Shown: positions 13,059-20,866 of the stretch, in pieces | How the letters are laid out: the number at the start of each line of letters is the position of its first letter | Numbering within the stretch: the stretch's first letter is position 1 | IMG/VR virus record: IMGVR_UViG_3300033149_004693 | Location: 1 to 22,521 of that record | Reading direction: 5' to 3' (one strand) | Source of the DNA: a virus | DNA length: 22,521 nt | The notes under the pieces: model-generated | The model's input: only the letters and a program-made list of their open reading frames with translations | Database searches by the model: none | Told to the model about the DNA's origin: nothing | Translations under genes and position numbers: made by a program

Positions 13059-14267
13059 ATGGCATACTCTAATGTCGTAAAGACCATTGAAGACTTGGAG
13101 AAACTGTTTTACTCAGTAAAAGGTCAGCAATTCCTACATCCAGATGACCTAATGATGCCATTTGTTACCAAAGATGCCGCAGTAACCTCAGGATTAACAG
13201 GAGTCTACAACGCTGTTTACGGAGTCCAAGCATGGGTTCAGGTAAACCAAGAAGCCAACACATTCGGAGTCCTTCCGAAAGTTCCGTGGGGACGCTCTGG
13301 ATGGAGAGCAATTACAGCAAGAGGTAACACACGACCTTACGGTGGTGTTGCTGAAACAGGAAACATACCAGATACAATCAAGCCAACGTTTGCTGAAGTC
13401 AGCACCAAGCCAAAAATCGCGGCTGTCTCATTTGAAAACACAGAATTGCAGGAATTCTTGGCAACCCAATCAGACGACGACGCTGTTGCGGCAATGGCTG
13501 ACCTGAGAACCTACTTTGCGGTAGAACATAAAGAAGACATAAATGCCATGCTTAATACACAGGGCGGAACAACAGCAAATAACAACTTTGAGTCAATAGA
13601 TAGAGTAGTGGCTTCTTACGCAGAAAAGACAAATTGTAAAGAAAATGATGAATCAACAGCATTCAGCACAAACGACCTTGATATATACAGTCAAGACAGA
13701 GATAGTGGAGCAACATGGACAGATGCCTATGTAAACTACAGTAGTACAAGCGGTTCTGTGAGAAGTTTGACGGATTCAGTCCTTCAAGCACTTGTTCAGA
13801 ACACATTGACCAACGGAGCAAACCCAAACGGTCAGTTCTTTCAGACAGGATACGACACTTGGGCGGCAATCAATCAGTTGTATGACCCACAGGTTAGATA
13901 CAATCTGATAGGAACATCAACAATTCAGCCGGGTGTGAACGGAATCAAGACCCTTGAAGGTCGTGAGGTCGGAACACAAGTAGCAACACTTTTCGGCAAA
14001 CCAGTAATCATATCAAAGGATACAGTTCAGGACACAGGCGGTATATCCAGAATATACCTGCTTGACACAAGCAATCCAGAAGGATATGACATACCAAGAT
14101 TGTGTATAAAGATAGCAAAGCCAACACAATACTTTGAGGCAGGAATAAATGCAGGAACACCACATGCGATAAACAAATTCGGTACAGAAGGAACATTCAG
14201 AACAATGGGTGAACTTATCTGCACTTTCTTCAAGGTTCAGGGCAAAGCCAGAGACTTGAAGGCTTAA
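13059..14267 (+). CDS. Major capsid protein (HK97 fold)
   Basis: A 402-residue protein directly after the protease-scaffold gene, the position of the HK97-type capsid protein. The N-terminal helical part (LEKLFYSVKGQQFL, about 13-26) is followed by QVNQEANTFGVLPKVPWGRSGWRA (57-80 region), a candidate N-arm/E-loop, then the FEVSTKPK-like P-domain strand, a long acidic helix (about 140-163), and a C-terminal A-domain ending in GTFRTMGELICTFFKVQG. Codons are more balanced and GC-richer than in neighbours, as expected for a highly expressed gene. GGAGGG (13045-13050) is 8 bases before the ATG. Family assignment is by order and fold pattern, not by a signature motif. Confidence 0.85.
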   Translation: MAYSNVVKTIEDLEKLFYSVKGQQFLHPDDLMMPFVTKDAAVTSGLTGVYNAVYGVQAWVQVNQEANTFGVLPKVPWGRSGWRAITARGNTRPYGGVAETGNIPDTIKPTFAEVSTKPKIAAVSFENTELQEFLATQSDDDAVAAMADLRTYFAVEHKEDINAMLNTQGGTTANNNFESIDRVVASYAEKTNCKENDESTAFSTNDLDIYSQDRDSGATWTDAYVNYSSTSGSVRSLTDSVLQALVQNTLTNGANPNGQFFQTGYDTWAAINQLYDPQVRYNLIGTSTIQPGVNGIKTLEGREVGTQVATLFGKPVIISKDTVQDTGGISRIYLLDTSNPEGYDIPRLCIKIAKPTQYFEAGINAGTPHAINKFGTEGTFRTMGELICTFFKVQGKARDLKA

Positions 14268-14345
14268 ACAAGCAGTTTTGCGGAATGGTATTTGTTGGAT
14301 TTATTACCCCGATTAATTTTCCAAGAGGGTTATCATACTCAAATG

Positions 14346-14354
14346 CATTTAAAC
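14346..14354 (+). promoter_or_regulatory. TATA box for the head-connector gene
   Basis: CATTTAAAC is placed about 28 bp before ATG 14378 with AAATG just upstream as a possible BRE, so transcription may start close to the ATG. A ribosome site AAAGGA (14365-14370) is also present, so longer transcripts can use the same start. The rest of the 110-bp gap after the capsid gene shows no further structure. Confidence 0.4.
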
Positions 14355-14377
14355 ACTTAAAACTAAAGGATAATTAC

Positions 14378-14815
14378 ATGGCACGAATCATTTGTATAAG
14401 TTTGGATGGAGGTTTAATCCAGTCCAATATATACACCACACCAAAGGGAAACGAATATCTATTTCAGAAAGGTTGCCCTACTGATGTAAGAGACCCAGAA
14501 GATATAGAATTTTTCGTGAAGAAAGCAGGAAATGGCAAATTCTTTAAACGAGTAGATGGAGTAGAGAAAGTCAAGAAGAAGGTTAAAGAAGTAGTTAAAG
14601 GTAAAGAACCCGAGGTAGAGAGAATTGAAGATGGCTCAAAGGATGGAACACCAAACCCAGACAAGAAGTGGACAGAAAAAGAACTTTATGACCTAAACAA
14701 AGTAGACCAGATAAAACTAATTCAAAGACTTGGTGGAAGCAATAGCAGGATACCAAGATACGAGAAAGATAGGGTAAAAATGATTCTGAAACTACAAGGT
14801 AAACCCGAGGTGTAA
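14378..14815 (+). CDS. Putative head-completion/connector protein with a C-terminal HeH/LEM-like motif
   Basis: The 145-residue protein has an N-terminal beta part (RIICISLDGGLIQSNIY, NEYLFQKG), a highly charged linker (about 60-100) and a C-terminal pair of helices: WTEKELYDLNKVDQIKLI and YEKDRVKMILKLQ. The latter resembles the helix-extension-helix/LEM-type DNA-binding element used by several phage head proteins to touch DNA. ATG 14378 is chosen over 14285 because AAAGGA lies 7 bases before it and the first 31 residues of the longer version look like non-coding sequence. Function is inferred from position after the capsid gene. Confidence 0.55.
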   Translation: MARIICISLDGGLIQSNIYTTPKGNEYLFQKGCPTDVRDPEDIEFFVKKAGNGKFFKRVDGVEKVKKKVKEVVKGKEPEVERIEDGSKDGTPNPDKKWTEKELYDLNKVDQIKLIQRLGGSNSRIPRYEKDRVKMILKLQGKPEV

Positions 14816-14838
14816 GATTAAGATAGGAGGTGTTTGGA

Positions 14839-15102
14839 ATGGCAATATCAAATACAATAATAAGAAGAAGTGTATTCGGTAATATGCGAATCGTTGTAGG
14901 TAAATCTATACTGAGTGGTGGCACTAATACAGGAGATGCAGTAACAGGATTGAACAGGGTAGAAATTTTCCTTCCAATAACAGGAGGTTCTGCACAAAAA
15001 GGAATAGCAGTTAATGAGACACTTCCACTGTCAAGTGGAAACGTTACAGTAGTTACTGAAGCAAACGATGCAACATTTTATTGGCTTGCAATAGGTAAAT
15101 GA
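14839..15102 (+). CDS. Small beta-rich structural protein (capsid decoration candidate)
   Basis: The 87-residue product (MAISNTIIRRSVFGNMRIVVG... and ...TEANDATFYWLAIGK) matches a widespread phage protein plan: an RSVFGNMRIV strand, a SGGTNTGDAVTG turn, and a final beta strand with FYWLAIG. Such proteins sit beside capsid genes and probably decorate the head or form small fibres; this is inferred. AGGAGGTG (14825-14832) is 6 bases before ATG 14839, which rules out the in-frame GTG at 14830 that lies within the ribosome site. Confidence 0.65.
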   Translation: MAISNTIIRRSVFGNMRIVVGKSILSGGTNTGDAVTGLNRVEIFLPITGGSAQKGIAVNETLPLSSGNVTVVTEANDATFYWLAIGK

Positions 15103-15104
15103 AA

Positions 15105-15135
15105 CTTATAAACTATACCGAATAATTATAGTTTA
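15105..15135 (+). promoter_or_regulatory. TATA box with overlapping inverted repeat before the surface glycoprotein gene
   Basis: CTTATAAAC (15105-15113) is a TATA candidate predicting a start near 15133-15136. TAAACTATA (15109-15117) and TATAGTTTA (15127-15135) are exact 9-bp reverse complements around a 9-base loop and span TATA box to start, so a protein binding here would block the promoter. Ribosome site GAGGG (15136-15140) precedes ATG 15148. Confidence 0.5.
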
Positions 15136-15147
15136 GAGGGAAATTAA

Positions 15148-17181
15148 ATGAAAGGGAAGTTAAGACATTTACTTGGAACATCAGGAGGGATTTTACTCCT
15201 TTGTATATTTCTTACAGGATTAGTTATCGCAATAGGAACTGACCATGTTGAATACTATACTCCAATTAATGCTACATGGACAAATGAAGCTAATTACACA
15301 GCAGGATTCACAGGTGCTTGGAACATGAGTAACTTTGATAAATTAAATTATAATGGTGGGAACTATGTGGCTAACTGTACTCTCTATGTTGGTAATTCAT
15401 CTATGAGTGGTGGAGATAATCTTACAAGAGATAGTTATTATTCTACGAATGTGAGGGCACATACAAATGCTGTGAATGACACTGTTTTTAATATGACCCT
15501 TGACCTGAAATCATTAGGTATTGAAGGTCTGTATTATTGGACTATAGAATGCTATAACTCATCTTTGACCCCGACTTCTTGGTATCCAGAACCAAGGACG
15601 CTTTACTTTGATAACTCAACAGCAGATTGGTCAGTAAAACTTTACATAGATGGAACTCAATATACAAATGCTTCATGGACAAGTGCGACTTCTGCTGTGT
15701 GGGAAGTGAATGTAACAGAAAACGGAACACTTACCAACGAAGTCTACACAATCACAGTTTTCAATGCCTCAGATGCTCCGGCAGATAATGCAACCTTTGT
15801 CACGGATACAACTACCAATGCCACTGCAGTTAATATAACACAAACACTTACCGATGGAAACTATACAATAGCAATTAGTGTGGTAGATAATGCAGGGAAT
15901 ACGAATACAACCCAGATGGGAAGTATGAGTGTGGGATGTTATCAAATAAATGTAGACCAGACCAATCCTGTAGTTACATTCTTGGCAACATCAAGTATCA
16001 CAGATAATGACATAGTTTCGTATGATGATTGGATATATATAAATTACACTGTAATTGATGCCCATCTTGAAGACATGATGTATATTGATTTAGGTGGAAC
16101 AATACAAAATATAAGTTTGAGCAACAACTGCACAACATACAGTACCGATGGATATTATTGTGAATTTAATTTCACAGATTTGACCAATGTAAAAAATTCA
16201 TACATTGATATATTCGCAAATGACACTGCAGGCAATATAGGATATTCAGCAAATTGGACATGGTCATTGGATGTAGGTGAAACTCCAGTAATAAATGCGA
16301 CAAACAATTGGACAATTATAGATTCGGTTATAAATTTCAATATCACAATCTGGGATACTACTCCAACCTACTGTACTGCAAGAATTTATAATTCTTCTAA
16401 CAATATCAAAACCACAATTACAGGAATAATTAATGACAACACAGAAGCATTAAAATTCTGCACAGGAACAATTTCGGCTTCGGATATATCAGATGAAGGG
16501 GCATTTACAGTAGAGTTCAATCTGACAGATGGTGCAGGGACAAGCGTAACATCAAATAAGTCAGGAGTCTTAAAAAACCTTTACGATGGTTGGAATCTTG
16601 TAACTTATACAAACAATAGCGGAACAGTGGAAGATATTTGTGCTTCTATTGAATACTGTACAAAAATATCAGACTTTAATAATTCATTGCAGAGTTTCAG
16701 AAATTACCTGACCTCAGTTCCTGACACGAACAATGATACAACTATAAACGTGAGCGACCCGATTTACATTTATACATCTGCTGATGATTATCTGCTCATG
16801 GAGGATTATCTTCCAACAAATCAAGCCACATGGAAATATGAAAATAGAACTCTTTATGACGGCTGGAACATTATAGGTCTGCTTTATAATACAACTGTAA
16901 ATACAACCCTTTATGCTTTGACATACAATACATCATTATGGGATATAGGCGATTATCCAAATGGGTGTGGAGACCCGAGTAATTATCTATGTAACTTCAC
17001 ATGGGTAACGAAGATTGATACTGATGCTAATAAATACCTTACCTGTGGAAGAACAGCAGGTATTTGTACAGGAACGAGTTTGGTGGCTTCACAATTATAT
17101 CTTCCGAAAGGATACGCTGTTTGGGCTTTAGTGAATGATGCAAATCGTAGCGTAATCAATATGTCAAGGATAATAAATTAA
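15148..17181 (+). CDS. Large secreted surface glycoprotein, Ig-like/S-layer-like
   Basis: The 677-residue protein opens with a basic-hydrophobic signal peptide (about residues 1-28, hydrophobic core GILLLCIFLTGLVIAIG), then a Thr/Asn/Ser-rich exterior with about 40 N-x-S/T sequons. Ig-like repeats are suggested by YFDNSTADWSVKLYIDGT (about 151-168) and by ITQTLTDGNYTIAISVVDNAGN (231-252). The last 200 residues hold two GWN modules (LYDGWNLVTY about 480-489, LYDGWNIIGL about 572-581), as in archaeal surface proteins. No C-terminal membrane helix. It may be a virion spike or a protein displayed on the infected cell. Placed in the structural region, it is unusual for a tailed virus. Spacing to the next gene is short. 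Confidence 0.7.
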   Translation: MKGKLRHLLGTSGGILLLCIFLTGLVIAIGTDHVEYYTPINATWTNEANYTAGFTGAWNMSNFDKLNYNGGNYVANCTLYVGNSSMSGGDNLTRDSYYSTNVRAHTNAVNDTVFNMTLDLKSLGIEGLYYWTIECYNSSLTPTSWYPEPRTLYFDNSTADWSVKLYIDGTQYTNASWTSATSAVWEVNVTENGTLTNEVYTITVFNASDAPADNATFVTDTTTNATAVNITQTLTDGNYTIAISVVDNAGNTNTTQMGSMSVGCYQINVDQTNPVVTFLATSSITDNDIVSYDDWIYINYTVIDAHLEDMMYIDLGGTIQNISLSNNCTTYSTDGYYCEFNFTDLTNVKNSYIDIFANDTAGNIGYSANWTWSLDVGETPVINATNNWTIIDSVINFNITIWDTTPTYCTARIYNSSNNIKTTITGIINDNTEALKFCTGTISASDISDEGAFTVEFNLTDGAGTSVTSNKSGVLKNLYDGWNLVTYTNNSGTVEDICASIEYCTKISDFNNSLQSFRNYLTSVPDTNNDTTINVSDPIYIYTSADDYLLMEDYLPTNQATWKYENRTLYDGWNIIGLLYNTTVNTTLYALTYNTSLWDIGDYPNGCGDPSNYLCNFTWVTKIDTDANKYLTCGRTAGICTGTSLVASQLYLPKGYAVWALVNDANRSVINMSRIIN

Positions 17182-17218
17182 TATGGATAGAAAAATATTA
17201 TCAATAGGTGAGATAAGA

Positions 17219-17956
17219 ATGAAAGTAGGAATCTTACTCTGTATATTGATGACTTTCGTTTTAGTAGCAGATTTAGTTCAGGGCATATCACAACCAATAC
17301 CCATAGGTGGAGACCTTGACGGAACTCTTGGAGTTCAAAACAGAGATATAGAGATAACAAATCTCAGAACAGGAGATGTCATAATAACTAGAACAGCAGG
17401 TTCAGGTGGCTTTGTAATAGACGGTAACAACTTTGAGAAAGGAACACTTATTGGAGATTACATCAAGATGGTTATAAAGGATTGTAAAGAAAATCCGAAA
17501 TGTGAGATAACAGTCCAATATATAGGTCAAGATGAGATAGTTGTTAAGTTCAATCTTGAAGGAATAGAACTTCCCTGCCCAACTGTTGTTCCATGTGATT
17601 CATGTTGCCCTATCTGTGATGAATGTCTACCAGAGGCAAATACAGAAAATTGTGTAGAGTTTTGTAAAGAGTATAATGAATGTGAACCATGCCCACCTAA
17701 AGATATAAGCGGTCTTATTGTAACAGCAGTTATTAGCATTATAGCAACTGTTACTGCTGTTGGCGGAGGTATGAAGTTCTATAGAAAAAAATCAGGTGAG
17801 ATAGCCCAGATGCACAGACACAATGGAATCAAAGCATATCATGATATTAATATAAGGCATAAAAACCCGAAGTATAGACATAGACTTTTTAAAGATGACC
17901 CTGCTGGATTCATGGCTGATGTTAAAAAAATCAATGAAGAAGGAGGTCTGATATAA
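17219..17956 (+). CDS. Secreted/membrane protein with Cys-rich region, C-terminal TM and basic tail
   Basis: From ATG 17219 the protein has 245 residues: signal peptide (1-22, GILLCILMTFVLVADLVQG), a beta domain with GDLDGTLGVQNRDIEITNLR (31-50) resembling carboxypeptidase-regulatory/Ig-like folds, a Cys-rich stretch (120-158, nine or ten Cys, including CDSCCPICDEC), a membrane helix (about 164-186), and a basic tail with a repeated His pattern (MHRHNGIKAYHDINIRHKNP). AGGTGA (17205-17210) is 8 bases before this ATG, so the in-frame ATG at 17183 is not preferred. It is likely held in the membrane with the Cys-rich domain outside. Function unknown; the tail pattern seems familiar from archaeal viral proteins. 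Confidence 0.7.
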   Translation: MKVGILLCILMTFVLVADLVQGISQPIPIGGDLDGTLGVQNRDIEITNLRTGDVIITRTAGSGGFVIDGNNFEKGTLIGDYIKMVIKDCKENPKCEITVQYIGQDEIVVKFNLEGIELPCPTVVPCDSCCPICDECLPEANTENCVEFCKEYNECEPCPPKDISGLIVTAVISIIATVTAVGGGMKFYRKKSGEIAQMHRHNGIKAYHDINIRHKNPKYRHRLFKDDPAGFMADVKKINEEGGLI

Positions 17957-18519
17957 TGCCTGTCCAACCACATCCAATAACGATAACGGTCTATGATACG
18001 GACAATACCACTTTAAAATCTGGAGCATGTGCCTATGTTAGAAATTGTACCAAAAAGACAACTTCAAGTATAGAAACTACAAATGCAAGCGGAGTAGCAG
18101 TTATAGACCTTGCAAACTTACCTCTGGCAACTGGTCAAACAGAAGAATATAGCACAGGGGATAAAATTCTTATAATTTCTTACAATGGTCAGAATCATGA
18201 TGCCGCAATGTATACAGTTACAGGGACGAGTAAATCCCAGACCCTTTACCTAAATCCCATTGTCCATACAGGCGGAGGTAGTTCTGAATATGGAGATACG
18301 GTAAGATTGATGCAAATTCTTACAGGCAATACCGATGGTTCAAACGCTTATTATATAAAAGTTTGGGCAATAGATGATGGTGAGTTACTTGCTCATATTG
18401 AAACAGATTCAAACAGTTCACAGAATGTAATATTTGGAAGCAAAGGAAAGGGATGTAGTGGCGGTTTTGTAGTTGAAAGAGAGAACAAAGCTGTCATTGT
18501 CACGGCAACATTTAAATAA
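17956..18519 (+). CDS. Virion structural protein with Ig-like N-terminal domain
   Basis: The 187-residue product begins PITITVYDTDNTTLKSGACA with TTNASGVAVIDLANLP (42-57), the two strands of a bacterial Ig/CarboxypepD_reg-like domain common in virion proteins, and ends in a beta-rich region (IKVWAIDDGELLAHIET, about 133-149). No signal peptide, unlike its neighbours. It shares one base with the preceding stop (TAATG) and has AGGAGGT (17941-17947) 8 bases upstream, so it is co-translated. A fibre or decoration role is inferred from the fold and position. Confidence 0.6.
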   Translation: MPVQPHPITITVYDTDNTTLKSGACAYVRNCTKKTTSSIETTNASGVAVIDLANLPLATGQTEEYSTGDKILIISYNGQNHDAAMYTVTGTSKSQTLYLNPIVHTGGGSSEYGDTVRLMQILTGNTDGSNAYYIKVWAIDDGELLAHIETDSNSSQNVIFGSKGKGCSGGFVVERENKAVIVTATFK

Positions 18520-18539
18520 ACTGAGGCAAATATTATACT

Positions 18540-19058
18540 ATGAAAGAGGGAATTGGTGTCAAAACGAATGTTAAGATAAGAGTTAGGAAATTCCATCCAG
18601 ACCCACAAGGAACAGAAAAAGGAGCACATGACGGACAATCTGGATTCTACGGTGATTGGCAAGAATTTCAAGCCCATAATATTCTTACTAATGCAGGACG
18701 AGATTTTTTGCACCTTCAAGGATATGAAACCACAGGACTTGGAACAAATGGTGGAAATTATATAGCACTTTCATCTAATACCAGCGCTCCTGCCGATGGT
18801 GATACCTCATTAGCTGGTGAGATTACCAACGGCGGACTTGCAAGAGCACAGGGCACAGTTTCTCATAATGCAGGAGAGAATACAAGCACAATAGTAAAAA
18901 CATTCACAGCATCAGATACCCATACAGCAGTTCAGAAATCAGGTCTATTCACAGCAAATACAGGAGGAACTCTAGTAAATGAAAATACATTTACTTCTGT
19001 GAACCTTGAAAATAATGACCAGTTACAGGTAACGTGGACTTTGACAATCGATGACTGA
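18540..19058 (+). CDS. Virion surface/tail-associated protein
   Basis: The 172-residue protein has a short basic N-terminus (VKIRVRKFHPDP), then WQEFQAHNILTNAGRDFLHLQG (about 40-61) and NYIALSSNTSAPADGDTSLAGE (73-94), a motif set that recurs in phage tail and fibre proteins, and a beta-rich C-terminus ending LQVTWTLTIDD. No signal peptide. Its stop codon overlaps the first unit of the next regulatory region. The role in the virion is not known; a fibre or head-surface position is inferred. Confidence 0.55.
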   Translation: MKEGIGVKTNVKIRVRKFHPDPQGTEKGAHDGQSGFYGDWQEFQAHNILTNAGRDFLHLQGYETTGLGTNGGNYIALSSNTSAPADGDTSLAGEITNGGLARAQGTVSHNAGENTSTIVKTFTASDTHTAVQKSGLFTANTGGTLVNENTFTSVNLENNDQLQVTWTLTIDD

Positions 19059-19126
19059 CCAACTTAGTTTTTAAAATCCGACCATAAACGACCATAAACT
19101 TATATATCTGGTCACCAACTAATAAC
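19059..19126 (+). promoter_or_regulatory. Glycosyltransferase promoter: two exact CGACCATAAA units, TATA box, leaderless start
   Basis: CGACCATAAA occurs at 19079-19088 and exactly again at 19089-19098, in tandem at 10 bp and abutting the TATA box CTTATATAT (19099-19107), which is about 24 bp from ATG 19127. The T-rich GTTTTT at about 19067-19072, after the preceding stop, may end the upstream transcript. This is the clearest instance of the shared operator. Confidence 0.7.
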
Positions 19127-20506
19127 ATGGCAAAGAACAGAAACAGCAGAAGAAGACTTCAACATCAGCAACTCCAGAAAAAGCCAAAGATATGTGTATG
19201 TGTACCTGTTTACTATACGATTCCAGCACATTTCTTTATCAATTTCATAGATTTACTTTGTAAGAATATGTCCAGATATGTTCTTGAATGCATAATTCAG
19301 CAGGACATTCCTGTTGATAAAGCAAGGAATGAGATGATTAAACTTGCATTACAGAAGAATGCTGATTATATTCTCATGCTTGATAACGATAACCTTCTCC
19401 CCAAGAATGGACTTGATAGATTGGTAGAAGTAATGGAACAGGAAAAAGCCGATTTCGTAACCGGAATTTATTTTGAGAAGAAGAAACCATACTATCCTGT
19501 GTTAAGAGAATATCATGATGGTGGGTTCTGGAAGATAGAGAACCCACCACTCGGCAAAGTAATAAAAATAGATGGTTGTGGACTCGGTTGCTGTCTGGTA
19601 AAACCCGAAGTCTTTCGTAAGACCAAATATCCTTGGTTCAAATTCAATCATGAGAGATGGGGATACAAAGATATTCAACTCAGCGAAGACCTTTACTTCT
19701 GTCGGCAGTTAAGAGAAAAGGGATTCAAAATGGTCTGTGATACTGGTTTAATATCTAGTCACATAGGTGGAATGATAGATGCCTTTGAATATATGAGCAT
19801 GAAACCAATTAGACAAGCCGCATTAATAGGAAGAGAAGAAGCCATAAATGATATATCTGAGTTCACAAAGTTAAGCAATTACGAGACTAATATGAGGATA
19901 ATGGTTGGTTCAACACTGATGGCTAATGAATGGAAGGAGAAGAATCCAAAAACTACAGAAGAGATAAAAAAATTCTACAAGGAAACAAAAAATTACATCT
20001 ATGACCTATTTTACTGGCATTTCACAACAAGAAGGCAGTTTGATATTGAACTTATCACAGGTCTGCAAAAAATAGCACAGAAAAATAAAACAAACCCGAA
20101 AGATATAAGGATACTTGACTTTGCATGTGGAATCGGTCAGAATGCATATATGTTGGCTCAAAAAGGATTCAATGTAACCATAGCAGACCTTGATGGTTAT
20201 ACCCTTGACTTCGCAAAATTCAGGTTTGATAAACACAAACTACCCTACAAACTATGGAAGATAGATGTTGATAAGAAGCCACCCGAGGAAAAATACGATG
20301 TTATCTGTTGCTTTGATGTTTTTGAGCATCTGCCTAAAAGCGAGTTCAGGAAAACAATAAAGAAACTGATGAAATTGAAACATGAGAAAACAAAAGTTCT
20401 TATTACAGTAAATTTCGGCAAGACAGATACTTATTTAATGCACTTTGAATCAGACGAGGAAACAATAAGATTAATCAATGAATTGGCAGGAAAAAGAATT
20501 ATATAA
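19127..20506 (+). CDS. Family-2-like glycosyltransferase fused to SAM-dependent methyltransferase
   Basis: The N-terminal 230 residues form a GT-A domain: ICVCVPVYY (22-30), KARNEMIKLAL (65-75), and the metal-binding DND (86-88 in MLDNDNLLP). GCGLGCCLVKP (150-160) and the SED (186-188) fit the acceptor and catalytic region. After a helical linker (about 230-320) a class I methyltransferase follows: motif I ILDFACGIGQN (329-339), acidic D354/D356, and motif IV DVICCFDVFEHL (391-402). It could add a sugar and methylate it, or methylate a glycan made by others. Substrate unknown. The neighbouring sequon-rich proteins are possible acceptors. The transcript is probably leaderless; both domains appear intact. 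Confidence 0.85.
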   Translation: MAKNRNSRRRLQHQQLQKKPKICVCVPVYYTIPAHFFINFIDLLCKNMSRYVLECIIQQDIPVDKARNEMIKLALQKNADYILMLDNDNLLPKNGLDRLVEVMEQEKADFVTGIYFEKKKPYYPVLREYHDGGFWKIENPPLGKVIKIDGCGLGCCLVKPEVFRKTKYPWFKFNHERWGYKDIQLSEDLYFCRQLREKGFKMVCDTGLISSHIGGMIDAFEYMSMKPIRQAALIGREEAINDISEFTKLSNYETNMRIMVGSTLMANEWKEKNPKTTEEIKKFYKETKNYIYDLFYWHFTTRRQFDIELITGLQKIAQKNKTNPKDIRILDFACGIGQNAYMLAQKGFNVTIADLDGYTLDFAKFRFDKHKLPYKLWKIDVDKKPPEEKYDVICCFDVFEHLPKSEFRKTIKKLMKLKHEKTKVLITVNFGKTDTYLMHFESDEETIRLINELAGKRII

Positions 20507-20593
20507 ACTTATAAGTAAAAACCAATAAATATTTAAGAGGGAAATTGATAGCTTGAGAACTCTTAGATAAAAGCAAATTATAGAGGCGATTAA
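20507..20593 (+). promoter_or_regulatory. Leader and promoter region of the tail-fibre genes
   Basis: The 87-bp gap contains a TATA candidate AAATATTTA (20527-20535) about 60 bp from the ATG at 20594, allowing a leader of about 35 bases with GAGG (20583-20586) as ribosome site. AAACTTATAA (20505-20514) and TTTAAGAGGGAAATT (20532-20546) resemble, in order and spacing, AAACTTATAA (15102-15111) and TTTAGAGGGAAATT before the gene at 15148, but here no start codon follows directly. Confidence 0.4.
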
Positions 20594-20866
20594 ATGAGTT
20601 GGGATGATACTAAAACTGTTAGTGATTTAATTCAACCTGATGACTGGAATGATTTTGTTACAACATTTAAAAATCATTCATCATCAACCACATTACATAT
20701 ATCAAACAAAATAGCAACATTTGACACCAATACTTATATAAAATACAATGATTCAAGCAAACAGTTTGAGTTCTTTATAAATAATACTAAAGTAGCTGTA
20801 ATCAATTCCGATGGAAGAATGTTCGTAAAGGCAATAACTCAAGTCGGAGGAGGAAATTTACCATGA
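20594..20866 (+). CDS. Small tail-fibre/virion-associated protein
   Basis: The 90-residue product starts MSWDDTKTVSDLIQPDDWND, a start pattern shared by many short phage and archaeal-virus proteins encoded just before fibre genes, then a stretch (about 45-80) with FDTNTYIKYNDSSKQFEFFINNTKVA, which looks like the shaft or collar strand of a fibre-associated protein. GAGG (20583-20586) is the ribosome site. The stop overlaps the next start (ATGA). Function inferred from context. Confidence 0.6.
   Translation: MSWDDTKTVSDLIQPDDWNDFVTTFKNHSSSTTLHISNKIATFDTNTYIKYNDSSKQFEFFINNTKVAVINSDGRMFVKAITQVGGGNLP

Noticed and set aside
14285-14377. Longer N-terminus for the connector gene from ATG 14285
   Set aside because: The added 31 residues look like translated promoter sequence, including a TATA-like CATTTAAAC; ATG 14378 has AAAGGA upstream.
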